Source of the DNA: Edaphobacter aggregans DSM 19364
Lineage (GTDB): Bacteria > Acidobacteriota > Terriglobia > Terriglobales > Acidobacteriaceae
Direction of reading: 5' to 3'
Length of the DNA: 64,000 nt
Assembly (NCBI RefSeq): GCF_000745965.1
Contig: NZ_JQKI01000001.1
Location: forward strand, 124,001-188,000
The translations under genes and the position numbers were made by a program. Of this stretch, positions 18,794 to 26,700 are shown piece by piece. The stretch's first letter is position 1. Each line of letters starts with the position of its first letter. The notes under the pieces are model-generated. The model had not been told where the DNA came from, searched no databases, and worked only from the letters and a program-made list of their open reading frames with translations.

Positions 18794-19002
18794 CTAAGCC
18801 ACAACCTCCAGCCCCTTCTTCTCCACCAGACTCAGCAGCTTCAGCGAAGCTCCCTGCGGATGCTTCTCCCCGCGCTCCCACTTGCTCACCAGGCTCGGAG
18901 TCACATTCAGATACGCGGCGAAGACCGTCTGGCTCGCCCCTTCGCGATCGCGCAGCGCGCGAATCTTCTTCGGCGTCATCTTCTGGATCGACGTCAGGCA
19001 CA
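18794..19002 (-). pseudogene. XRE antitoxin-like gene fragment, copy 2 (HTH retained)
   Basis: About 67 codons. An N-terminal MTPKKIRALRDREGASQTVF, the recognition region LNVTPSLVSKWERGEKHP and a tail LKLLSLVEKKGLEVVA form a complete helix-turn-helix of the HigA/NadS antitoxin type. Upstream coding (LTSIQK) runs straight into repeat copy E, so the original N-terminus is lost and the 121-codon open frame extending upstream is partly repeat-encoded. No toxin gene is adjacent. It is flanked by same-direction repeats D and E. Confidence 0.8.
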
Positions 19003-19071
19003 GCCGGGTGCCCCATTCATGACGCAGCCTTATCGCGGCATGAGTGGGATCATTCGAGCGAAGTTCGAACC
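19003..19071 (+). repeat. Two-hairpin palindromic repeat, copy E
   Basis: GCCGGGTGCCCCATTCATGA, CGCAGCCTTATCGCGGCATG, AGTGGGATCATTCGAGCGAA, GTTCGAACC. One substitution in the second hairpin compared with copy C. Confidence 0.9.
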
Positions 19072-19106
19072 ACGGAGCCACCCCTCTGACCAGCTTTATG
19101 GGGTCC

Positions 19107-19496
19107 TCACCAATGGTAGGGGTCACTGAAGAAGAGGATGCATAGAGCAAAGAAAACAAAGGTTGCCGCGGCGAGCGCGCAATGTACGATCTTCACCGCC
19201 TTTGGAATTTTCTCGACCCGCAAAATCCCCACTGCCAGCAAAAGCACGATCGCACAAACAATGTAATCAATCCTGGCAAACATCATCATGACGAATACAC
19301 CCGCCAGCCCGGTGACAAGCAAGGGTCCTTCTCCAATGACTGCGGAGATCGTTGCGACACCAACCCATAAGAGCGGTGTCGCGAGAGTCCCAAAGAGAAG
19401 AAGGTTGATACTTGTCCACCACGCTTGCGGCCCGCGATAGAACGCCGTGTATCGGGATTTTGTAAACGGGAGAATCAGCGGCGTCACGAGAACCAC
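19107..19496 (-). CDS. Hypothetical four-helix membrane protein
   Basis: 129 residues if the GTG at 19496 is used. Four hydrophobic segments: INLLLFGTLATPLLWVGVAT, LLVTGLAGVFVMMMFA, IDYIVCAIVLLLAVGIL and ALAAATFVFFALCILFF. The frame stays open upstream (GAAAAAYLVVLV) to the stop of the preceding gene, with no ATG, so a CTG or a coupled start may be used. It follows the secreted gene at 19557-20066 by about 60 bases and is probably cotranscribed. Function unknown. Confidence 0.6.
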   Translation of the reverse strand: MVLVTPLILPFTKSRYTAFYRGPQAWWTSINLLLFGTLATPLLWVGVATISAVIGEGPLLVTGLAGVFVMMMFARIDYIVCAIVLLLAVGILRVEKIPKAVKIVHCALAAATFVFFALCILFFSDPYHW

Positions 19497-19556
19497 AAGG
19501 TAAGCCGCAGCGGCCGCGCCATACCGGTACCGAACCGCTTGTTTGTGCAGTTTCTC

Positions 19557-20066
19557 TTAAACTTTCGCTCTCGCGAGTTCCTGCTGTGAGCGGGCTGCAT
19601 TTTGGCGGGCCGCGATACCGTCCGAGTAGATGGCTTCCACATGCAATGTCCGCAAGTGATGATCGCGTTTGAAGTCGGTGTAATCCAACGTGTAGCTAAG
19701 TCCTTCGTTGTCCTCGTTTCCCCAGGTTCCCGACCATCGGTACTGTGCGCGCGATTTTCCCGGCACATCGGAGCCTGTCTTCCACCATCGGTTCACATCA
19801 GGGGCGCCAGGCTGTTGCTTCCAGCCTTTCTGTTGCAGGTTGGCGCAGATACCGCCAAGTACATATGACGCCGGATACGGCTCTTCGACTGTGTAAATGA
19901 GTTGATGGACCCCACGTGGCCAATCGACATATTGGACTCCTGTTGCATTGGGTGCGACGAGCAGAAAATCGTAATGCTCCGCCCTCCAAAACGTCTGTTG
20001 AGCAAAACCGGCGATGGCCAGCAATACGAATACGCCGAATCCCGTCACAGCGGCGTGTTTTGTCAT
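19557..20066 (-). CDS. Hypothetical secreted protein
   Basis: 169 residues from ATG 20066. Signal peptide HAAVTGFGVFVLLAIAGFAQ. The mature part has strands (YDFLLVAPNATGVQYVDWP, HQLIYTVEEPYPASYVLGGI) and an Arg/Tyr/Trp-rich middle (RWWKTGSDVPG, QYRWSGTWGNEDNEGLSYTL). The frame extends upstream into repeat copy F, which encodes MRLRHEWGAR in that frame; that part is rejected as repeat sequence. No family recognised. Confidence 0.65.
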   Translation of the reverse strand: MTKHAAVTGFGVFVLLAIAGFAQQTFWRAEHYDFLLVAPNATGVQYVDWPRGVHQLIYTVEEPYPASYVLGGICANLQQKGWKQQPGAPDVNRWWKTGSDVPGKSRAQYRWSGTWGNEDNEGLSYTLDYTDFKRDHHLRTLHVEAIYSDGIAARQNAARSQQELARAKV

Positions 20067-20122
20067 TGCGCCATTCTGACGTGGAGCAGTTTGGAGTCCA
20101 AGTTCTTTTTGGAGGATTCCTC

Positions 20123-20191
20123 GCCGGGCGCCCCATTCATGACGCAGCCTCATCGAGGCATGAGTCGGATCATTCGAGCCAAGCTCGAACC
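20123..20191 (+). repeat. Two-hairpin palindromic repeat, copy F
   Basis: GCCGGGCGCCCCATTCATGA ... GAGGCATGAGTCGGATC, TTCGAGCCAAGCTCGAA. It lies two bases from the stop of XRE fragment 3, the same arrangement as copies B and D. Confidence 0.88.
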
Positions 20192-20192
20192 T

Positions 20193-20360
20193 CTAAGCCA
20201 CAATCTCCAGCCCCTTCTTCTCCACCAGACTCAGCAGCTTCAGCGCAGCCCCCTGCGGATGCTTCTCTCCGCGCTCCCACTTGCTCACCAGACTCGGAGT
20301 CACATTCAGATACGCGGCAAAGACCTTCTGGCTCACCCCTTCGCGATCGCGCAGCGCCCG
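20193..20360 (-). pseudogene. XRE antitoxin-like gene fragment, copy 3
   Basis: 55 codons plus stop: RALRDREGVSQKVFAAYLNV, TPSLVSKWERGEKHPQGAAL, KLLSLVEKKGLEIVA. It matches copy 2 from RALRDREG onward and then departs abruptly, so it is truncated within the first helix of the HTH. The longer open frame upstream is unrelated sequence. Confidence 0.82.
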
Positions 20361-20505
20361 CGCGATAACAGATCGACAGCCGTCTCGAAGCCGCATCTCC
20401 CCACCCAGCAGCCACTTACAAAAATCTTCGCGAAAAACAAAGGCAAACTCCGCTGTCAAGCCCGAAAACCACCCAAGCCATTCAAAACAAACAACATCCA
20501 CAGTG

Positions 20506-20690
20506 CCGATTAATTCCACTCCGCTTGCTACACTTAAAACAGATCAGGAAAAGCAATGACCCCGGGACAAAAGCCTTCGGGGCCATCTCTTTTATTTTCA
20601 ATATTTTGACCAATAAACCCTTTACCATCAATATTTTAGCGAACAGGTACTTATCTAACCACAAAGGAATGAATATTTTACGAGAAAGAG
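20506..20690 (+). repeat. Two-copy intergenic element, copy 1 (possible small RNA)
   Basis: Sequence order: GATTAATT (20508), a promoter-like CTTGCTACACTTAAAA, ATCAGGAAAA, a hairpin (CCCCG ... CGGGG, 20560-20582) followed by CTCTTTTATTTT, then three AATATTTT motifs at 20600, 20630 and 20672, and a G-rich GGGGGGAGGGG. The same order with similar spacing occurs at 45337. A short terminated transcript starting near 20538 would be about 50-60 nt. No protein is supported. Confidence 0.5.
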
Positions 20691-20930
20691 GGGGGAGGGG
20701 CGCGTCGTTGCCTTAGCTCTGGTCAAACAGACCTCGCTTATCAGACCCTTGTGGGCAAACACCCGCCTTGCCGCTTCGTATGTAACCCAAAAGTGGCATT
20801 CGTTGGGTGTAGTTTTTGGTTCGGATCCCTCATCGGCACAGTAGCATGGCAGCAATTAGAAGGCCGTCGGCAGAGGGTTCTACTGAGCGATGGCCGCGAA
20901 TTTTCCAAGTTCCTGACCATGAGGTGAACA

Positions 20931-21383
20931 GTGCGACTCCTCCCCGCCTGCATTTTCGTCTTAGCAGCTTCTGCGGCGATTCCTGCGATCTCCCAGAGCA
21001 GTTCCAAGTCAAACCTCGTATCCCCTGGAGGCAGCGCGGCCGCTTCTGGAGGCACCACGACCGCTCAGCCCAAAGCAACCCCCGATCCTGTCGTCGCCAG
21101 CCCCACCGCGCTGCGTCAGGACATCTCCGCGCAGAAAAAGGTCATCGAGAAGCAGATCGATACGCAGAAAAAAATCCTCAAAAAGAATCAGGAGCTCATG
21201 AAACAGGCTGAGGAGCTCGACGAGAAAAACAAGAAGCTCGCTGCCAAAAACAAGAAGCTTGAGGCCAAAAACCGCGCGTTCAATGCCGAGAAAACGAGCG
21301 TTGAGGCCCAGAATGCGGACCTCGCGAAGAAGCATGAGGCGCTTAAGGCTGCTGAGAAGCCGATCGAAACCACAGTCCATTAG
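20931..21383 (+). CDS. Secreted coiled-coil protein
   Basis: 150 residues, GTG start with GAGG six bases upstream. Signal peptide RLLPACIFVLAASAAIPAIS, a Ser/Gly/Thr-rich linker to residue ~55, then an uninterrupted Lys/Glu/Gln-rich helix (DISAQKKVIEKQIDTQKKIL ... KKNQELMKQAEELDEKNKKL) to residue ~140. Such a long, charged heptad region indicates a periplasmic coiled coil. No partner is visible nearby. Function unknown. Confidence 0.68.
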   Translation: MRLLPACIFVLAASAAIPAISQSSSKSNLVSPGGSAAASGGTTTAQPKATPDPVVASPTALRQDISAQKKVIEKQIDTQKKILKKNQELMKQAEELDEKNKKLAAKNKKLEAKNRAFNAEKTSVEAQNADLAKKHEALKAAEKPIETTVH

Positions 21384-21461
21384 GGCGTTTACAGCTAACG
21401 ATCATCAAACGAAGCTGTCCTCAGTCCATGGGACGGATCCTCCCTAACGAGCAACATCTTT

Positions 21462-21535
21462 CCGGGCGCCCCACTCATACCGCAGCCATATCGCGGCATG
21501 AGTGGGACCGGGATTATTCAAGCGGAGCTCGAACC
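21462..21535 (+). repeat. Two-hairpin palindromic repeat, copy G (diverged)
   Basis: CCGGGCGCCCCACTCATACC, GCAGCCATATCGCGGCATGA, GTGGGACCGGGATTATTCAA, GCGGAGCTCGAACC: an internal six-base insertion between the hairpins and a weakened second stem. Confidence 0.8.
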
Positions 21536-21637
21536 GCCTCGCATAAGAGCAAGCAGCCTTGAAAGAAAGAAGCTCCGGTATTCGCCGCGAGAGAGGTCAA
21601 GGCAGAAACCACAGCCTCCGCGCATCATCCAACACGT

Positions 21638-22042
21638 ATGTCTGCCGAAAGCCGCTTCTTCAACGTCACCGAACTCGCCAAAACCCTCCCCGAGACCGCC
21701 GAGACCATGCTCGCCGATCTCCGCCTCACCGACGAGCAGGCCGCGAGCTGCCGCATCTTTCGCGTCTATCGTCCGGCGCCGGCGCACTTCCACACCAGCT
21801 GTGACGAGTATCTCTACGTTCTCTCCGGCCAGGCCGAGATCGTCATCGCCGATGCGCCTGCACGCCTGATCCGTCCCGGCGAGCTGGTCTTTTTCAAGAG
21901 GAACACCGTCCACGCGATCCCGCACATCCTCGAGCACCCCTTCACCGTGCTCTCCGTCGACACGCCGCGCCGCCCGCCCGAAGACGTTCACTTCGTCAAT
22001 CCCGCCGACGGCACGCCCCAGAGTTTCATCAAGACCTACTGA
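21638..22042 (+). CDS. Cupin-domain protein
   Basis: 134 residues, single conserved beta-barrel (cupin_2-like). Metal-binding motif 1 is AHFHTSCDEYLYVLSG (two His plus Glu) and motif 2 is around PGELVFFKRNTVHAIPH. No signal peptide; ATG at 21638. Small cupins of this kind act as sugar-phosphate isomerases, dioxygenases or plain ligand-binding proteins; substrate cannot be told. It is convergent with the sulfatase gene. Confidence 0.8.
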   Translation: MSAESRFFNVTELAKTLPETAETMLADLRLTDEQAASCRIFRVYRPAPAHFHTSCDEYLYVLSGQAEIVIADAPARLIRPGELVFFKRNTVHAIPHILEHPFTVLSVDTPRRPPEDVHFVNPADGTPQSFIKTY

Positions 22043-22088
22043 CAAGCGGACGGCCACGCTCCCTCGCGCCCCACGCCGTGCCCATAAC

Positions 22089-24356
22089 TCAATTCTTCTT
22101 CGCGCACTTTGTGCCGAAGTGCTGCACGATCACCTGCAGGTCCGCCCTGTTCGTCTTGCCATCGATGTTGAAGTCGTACCAGCTCGACGTCGTCAGCTCT
22201 CCCGTATCCGGCTGCTTCGCTGGATTCGTCGCGAAGAAGAACCAGTTTCTGACGTCGTCAAGATTGACGACCTTGTCTTCGTTCCCGTCACCCGGACAAG
22301 GCGGCTCCGAACCAAGCGTCTCGTTCATGGAAGCTGTCAGCTGGTTGTAGATGGTTACCTGCTCCGGCGAGAGACCATTGGGACACTTCGTCGTATCGTC
22401 GCAAAGAGCAAGATCTGCCTTATCGATAAGCGGAATCGGTGCGTTCTCATCGATCTGGTAGAACTCATTCACGACCTTCGTCGTATCCGTTGCGTCTGAA
22501 TCCCCGCAAACCGTTTGCGTCTGCCGCACCAGCTTGTAATTGTCGTTCCGCTCTGCCTGCTGATCGACCGGCAGGAATCCCAGTGTCGTATTCGTGCCCC
22601 GTTGCACATCGCAGCACGAGTTGTACACCGTTGTACCGACATCAGGATTCGGGCCGTACCACTGGCCTCCTTCGAAGTTGCACAGCTGTTTGCTGTTGAA
22701 CAACTGCACGCACGTATTCGGATCGGTGAGCGTAATCACGCACGGCGGCGGCGGCACAATATGGATGTTGTTCGCGGACTGTGTAAAGTTCGTCGTGCGA
22801 ATACTCTGCTGGTTCGGGTTCGTCAGGTAAGCCAGCATCGGCTGCGAGTCCAGGATGTGCGATGCAGGCACGATCTTGCGCACGTCCGCTCCCGCAATCT
22901 CGCCGAAGAGCTGGAACAGGTCGGTGATATTGATCATGTTCTTCACCTCGCGGTCCGGCGAGGCGACCATCGGCCCGGCGACGATCAGCGGAACCCACAC
23001 GCCCGTCTGGTACACGTAGCCCTTCGCGCGATTCGCGTCGAACGGCTCCTTCACACCCGGAGCGAACGTGCCGTTATCCCCCACGATGATCACCATCGTG
23101 TTCGTCTCCTCCGGACGATAGTCGATCGTGTTGCCCAGCCGTCGCGCCAGCCCCGACGACACCATCAGGTTGCCGATCTCCGTGTCCATCGCCTCGATCA
23201 TCTGGTTGCTGATCACGCGCGTCGCAATCTCGTTCTCCTTCGAGTTGCCCGTGCACGCGAAGCCTGTCGAGTCCGGCGTCGGACTCGACAGCAGATACTC
23301 GGGAGGCTGCTGGTACGGCGTGTGGTCATTCGCGAAGCTCACCGTCGTCATCCACGGCTTCTTCGCCGCGTTCTGCTTGTTGATCCAGTCCACCGCCGCG
23401 CTCACGGTCGCGTCCGACACATAGCCGCGCGCGCTCGGCAACTTCAACGAGGGTTGTATCGCCCGGCCGTCCTCCGTGTTGATGACGCGATTCCACACGT
23501 AGTAGGCATTTGGGAGCTCAAAGTTGAGGTCAATCTTCGTCGCAGCCGCGCAGCTCTGCTCTTTCACAAAGATGCCGCCCTTTTGCACGCAGGAGAAGCC
23601 TGGGTTCGGCAGGCTCGCACTCCTCGTCAGCTGCGTACAGGACTTGTCAGGCTGAACACACGCGCCCGCGTCAGCTCCATTGGTTGGATCCACCGTCTTG
23701 TTCGGGATAAACCCGCAAGAGTAGAGAGGTGGCGGTGGGGGATTGGGCGGATTTGGAGGAGGAACAGGATACTGGCCGCCAAGCGTCGTGTCGATGGGAT
23801 GCATCGCGCCTTCGAGGAACCCGTCGAAGTAGTCCCAACCCAGCACGTGCGGCGTCGTATTCGTGAACTCGTTGTTGTACGGCCCCGCCAGATGGAACTT
23901 GCCGAACAACCCGCTCTTATAGTTCTTCGTGCGCAGAATCTCCGGCGTCGTCACCTCAAAGGGCGACACCTGCGAGTTCGCAAGATCGTTGCTCAGGATC
24001 GCGTTGTTGACATTCGTGCGCAGAGGATAGCGGCCCTCGAAGAAGATCGCCCGGCTCGGCGAGCACTCCGGCATCGACCACACATTCCTGAACCGCACGC
24101 CCGCTCGTGCAATCGCGTTGATGTTCGGCGTCAGCGGCGGAGTCCCTCCGCCATAGCCGAAGATCTGCATCTGGTCGATCCCAACATCGTCCATGATGAT
24201 GAACAGGATGTTCGGACGCTGCTTGTTGCCGCCACCCCCCCGACCGGATGGGTTGAAGGACGGCCCCGAGGTCAGCGAGCCGCTCATCTGGGCATCCGCG
24301 AAGACTCCCAGAGTCAGAAACAAGATAGCTGTAATAAAGCGGAGAGTGCGGTGCAT
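22089..24356 (-). CDS. Secreted sulfatase with C-terminal dockerin-like domain
   Basis: 755 residues from ATG 24356 (GGGAG 6 bases upstream). Signal peptide 1-22. The type I sulfatase core begins RPNILFIIMDDVG (metal Asp56/57) and has the formylglycine motif C98-S-P-S-R-A, so it should be matured by a formylglycine-generating enzyme. Insertions unusual for sulfatases: a Pro-rich stretch (PPPNPPNPPPPP) and several Cys-containing loops. The last ~60 residues hold two calcium-loop-like segments, GDGNEDKVVNLDDVRNW and DFNIDGKTNRADLQVIVQHF, typical of dockerin type I. Role: removal of sulfate from external esters, possibly glycans. The dockerin may anchor it to a partner. Confidence 0.88.
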   Translation of the reverse strand: MHRTLRFITAILFLTLGVFADAQMSGSLTSGPSFNPSGRGGGGNKQRPNILFIIMDDVGIDQMQIFGYGGGTPPLTPNINAIARAGVRFRNVWSMPECSPSRAIFFEGRYPLRTNVNNAILSNDLANSQVSPFEVTTPEILRTKNYKSGLFGKFHLAGPYNNEFTNTTPHVLGWDYFDGFLEGAMHPIDTTLGGQYPVPPPNPPNPPPPPLYSCGFIPNKTVDPTNGADAGACVQPDKSCTQLTRSASLPNPGFSCVQKGGIFVKEQSCAAATKIDLNFELPNAYYVWNRVINTEDGRAIQPSLKLPSARGYVSDATVSAAVDWINKQNAAKKPWMTTVSFANDHTPYQQPPEYLLSSPTPDSTGFACTGNSKENEIATRVISNQMIEAMDTEIGNLMVSSGLARRLGNTIDYRPEETNTMVIIVGDNGTFAPGVKEPFDANRAKGYVYQTGVWVPLIVAGPMVASPDREVKNMINITDLFQLFGEIAGADVRKIVPASHILDSQPMLAYLTNPNQQSIRTTNFTQSANNIHIVPPPPCVITLTDPNTCVQLFNSKQLCNFEGGQWYGPNPDVGTTVYNSCCDVQRGTNTTLGFLPVDQQAERNDNYKLVRQTQTVCGDSDATDTTKVVNEFYQIDENAPIPLIDKADLALCDDTTKCPNGLSPEQVTIYNQLTASMNETLGSEPPCPGDGNEDKVVNLDDVRNWFFFATNPAKQPDTGELTTSSWYDFNIDGKTNRADLQVIVQHFGTKCAKKN

Positions 24357-24581
24357 GATCGCTCCCGGATGAGAAGTTCTTTCACCGAGGTCGGCCCGAG
24401 TCCTGCGTGGTGCCCACGTACACGCCCGCACTAGTCTGCCACCAAACGGCCCGACCTGTCGATCAAACCGCCCGCACATCGCATCCTTTGGCCCGCACTC
24501 CTCTGGCACCGTTGTGGGATTGGAGCCCGCAAATCTCTTCCTATCGTTGAGCTGCTGAAGACTTCCCAGAGGGACTCCGTC

Positions 24582-24839
24582 ATGCAAAGCACCGAGCACT
24601 CGCAGATACGCACCGCCGCCGCCACCGACATCCTCACCCGCCACACCGCCCTCGTCATGCGGCAGACCACCGAGGGCTACGAACTCTACGCCGAAGGAGA
24701 CCCCTCTCCCGTTCGCTGTGAGTCGTGGCAGCAGGCCCAGCGCCTGCTGCGCCACCTCGGCCCGCCCGAGCACAAGATCAACATCATCAGCAGCCGCCCC
24801 TCCATCGGAACTGCCATCGAGGTCCGCCGCCGAATCTGA
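24582..24839 (+). CDS. Small hypothetical protein
   Basis: 85 residues, soluble: RHTALVMRQTTEGYELYAEG, then SWQQAQRLLRHLGPPEHKIN and a C-terminal strand IEVRRRI. A short alpha/beta protein, possibly nucleic-acid binding given the basic tail, but no family recognised. The ATG has AGAGGG about 8 bases upstream. Divergent from the sulfatase gene with a 225-base gap in which I found no further gene. Confidence 0.6.
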   Translation: MQSTEHSQIRTAAATDILTRHTALVMRQTTEGYELYAEGDPSPVRCESWQQAQRLLRHLGPPEHKINIISSRPSIGTAIEVRRRI

Positions 24840-24900
24840 TCCGTTGCCACGAAACAACCTGTTGCAGCGGGATCGCAAACAGGCTAGCCTCCAAAACACG

Positions 24901-25166
24901 ATGCGATTTGAAGTTCTCGGGAATGGTGTTCTCATCGGTCACTCCGACTTGGAGTCCGGAGACCCGCCGATGGGCGTTGCTGGAGGGAAGTTTCCTGCTC
25001 AAGGTGGCGTTCGAATCCTCGACTACGATGGCTGGATCGCGGCGTAGGCGGCTGATGGCAGGAACTGGGAGCGGATGGCCTCGAGGTAGAGGTCCTCGGG
25101 ATTGGCTATCCTCTCTATGAGGAGTTGTTCCCTGCTCATGTCAACGCCTATCGGGCGCAATATTGA
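24901..25166 (+). pseudogene. Frameshifted small hypothetical gene
   Basis: The first frame from ATG 24901 reads MRFEVLGNGVLIGHSDLESG, DPPMGVAGGKFPAQGG and stops at 25047. A second frame continues as ELGADGLEVEVLGIGYPLYE, ELFPAHVNAYRAQY and ends at 25166. Together they resemble one ~90-residue protein of a kind that I believe recurs in acidobacteria, with a frame change around 25030-25060. Either decayed or misread. Function unknown. Confidence 0.65.
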
Positions 25167-25219
25167 CCGTCCGATTCGTGATGCCTCATCGAAGCATGAA
25201 GCGGGATTGTTCGAGCTTT
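25151..25219 (+). repeat. Degenerate palindromic repeat
   Basis: CGGGCGCAATATTGACCGTC, CGATTCGTGATGCCTCATCG, AAGCATGAAGCGGGATTGTT, CGAGC keeps the order CGGGCGC ... TGATGCCTCATCG ... GCATGA-GGGAT-TTCGAGC of the two-hairpin family, with the stems mostly lost. It overlaps the end of the small pseudogene. Confidence 0.5.
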
Positions 25220-25292
25220 AGATTCGGGCCACACATCCCCTAGGTAAATTGCCGCAGGCGGCGCACCGCTCCCTGTGGCTATACTCCCAACC

Positions 25293-26537
25293 ATGCTCCG
25301 CATCCTGTCCTCCACCCTTCTCTTCTGCACTCTCTCTGCGTCCGCCCAGCAGTACGACATCGTCCTCCGCAACGGCCACGTCATCGATCCAAAGAACAAC
25401 GTCGACACCAAGCGCGACGTAGCCATTCGCGACGGCAAGATCGCCGCCATCGAGCCCTCCATCCCCGCCAGCGCGGCGAAGCAGGCGATCGACATCTCCG
25501 GCCTCTACCTCACCCCCGGCCTCGTCGACATCCACGTCCACGTCTTCACCGGCCTGCGCCACAACGCCTGGGGCAACGGCGACCTCTCCGTCCCGCCCGA
25601 CCCCATGTCCATCCCCTACGGCGTAACCACCGTCGCCGACGCCGGCTCCTCCGGCTGGCGCGACTTCCCCGAGTTCCGCCGCCGCGTCATCGACAATTCA
25701 AAGACCCGCGTCTTCGCCTTCATCAACATTATCGGCGCCGGCATGGCCGCCAACGACGATGCCGCCGAGCAGAACGACCACGACATGGACCTCGACGCGC
25801 TCTCCAAGGTCATCGCCGACAACCGCGACATCATCGTCGGCGTCAAGACCGCGCACTGGCAGCAGCCCAACTTCATCTCCGTTCAGAAAGCCGTCGAGGC
25901 CGGCAACCGCAACCACCTTCCCGTCATGGTCGACTTCGGCTGGTTCGACAACAAGAGTTACAAGGAGATGATCGAAACCGTCCTGCGCCCCGGCGACATC
26001 AGCACCCACGTCTTCCGCATGCCCGCACCTCTGCTCGGCCCTGACGGCAAGCCCGCGCCCTACATGCTCGACGCGCGCCGTCGCGGCATCAAGTTCGACG
26101 TCGGCCACGGCGGCGGCTCCTTCACCTTCGCGCTCGCCGAGCCCATGGTCAAAGGCGGCTTCTTCCCCGACTCCATCTCCACTGACCTCCACGTCGGCTC
26201 CGCCACCGGCGTGATGCTCAATCTGCCCAACGTCATGAATAAGATCCTCGCCCTCGGCGTTCCACTCAACGAGGTCATCCGCGAGTCCACCACCAACCCA
26301 GCCACCGAGATCGGCCACCCCGAGCTCGGCCAGCTCGCCATCGGCTCCGTCGCCGACATCGCCGTCCTCCGCGTCGACACCGGCACCTTCGGCTACGCCG
26401 ACCTCGCCGGCAAGGTCACCGGAACCCAGCGCATCGTCCCCGAGATGACCATCCGCGCCGGCCGCGTCCTCTTCGACCTAAACGCCCGCACCGCCGTCCC
26501 CTGGCGCGAAGGCCACCTCAAGTACGCAACCCGCTGA
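25293..26537 (+). CDS. Secreted amidohydrolase/deacetylase family metalloenzyme
   Basis: 414 residues from ATG 25293; signal peptide LRILSSTLLFCTLSASAQ. Amidohydrolase superfamily: strand YDIVLRNGHVIDPKNNVDTK, metal motif GLVDIHVHVF, a likely metal-bridging Lys in IIVGVKTAHW and a late Asp in DSISTDLHVGS. The order matches the EF_0837/AHA_3915-like amidohydrolase/deacetylase subgroup. The reaction is hydrolysis of an amide or cyclic amide; substrate unknown. A single-gene unit; no clear ribosome site precedes the start, so leaderless or weak initiation is possible. Confidence 0.85.
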   Translation: MLRILSSTLLFCTLSASAQQYDIVLRNGHVIDPKNNVDTKRDVAIRDGKIAAIEPSIPASAAKQAIDISGLYLTPGLVDIHVHVFTGLRHNAWGNGDLSVPPDPMSIPYGVTTVADAGSSGWRDFPEFRRRVIDNSKTRVFAFINIIGAGMAANDDAAEQNDHDMDLDALSKVIADNRDIIVGVKTAHWQQPNFISVQKAVEAGNRNHLPVMVDFGWFDNKSYKEMIETVLRPGDISTHVFRMPAPLLGPDGKPAPYMLDARRRGIKFDVGHGGGSFTFALAEPMVKGGFFPDSISTDLHVGSATGVMLNLPNVMNKILALGVPLNEVIRESTTNPATEIGHPELGQLAIGSVADIAVLRVDTGTFGYADLAGKVTGTQRIVPEMTIRAGRVLFDLNARTAVPWREGHLKYATR

Positions 26538-26700
26538 GAGGCAGTCGCTTCCTTCGTTGTCGATTCTTCCTCGCAATTGGCTAAAAAATGAATAGAAATG
26601 GCTGAATCTGCGGGACTATGATCTCCAATCATCGGAACTCGAAGCCGCACCTGGCATGCGTCTTGCCTTGAGACCTTTGAGCAAGCAATGAGGTTCGGTC

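Noticed and set aside
16693-20191. Palindromic repeats as integron attC sites
   Set aside because: No integrase, no GTTRRRY cores, and genes between copies face both directions.
22515-24434. 639-codon plus-strand open frame opposite the sulfatase
   Set aside because: Arg/His-rich antisense translation without any domain; the sulfatase motif is on the minus strand.
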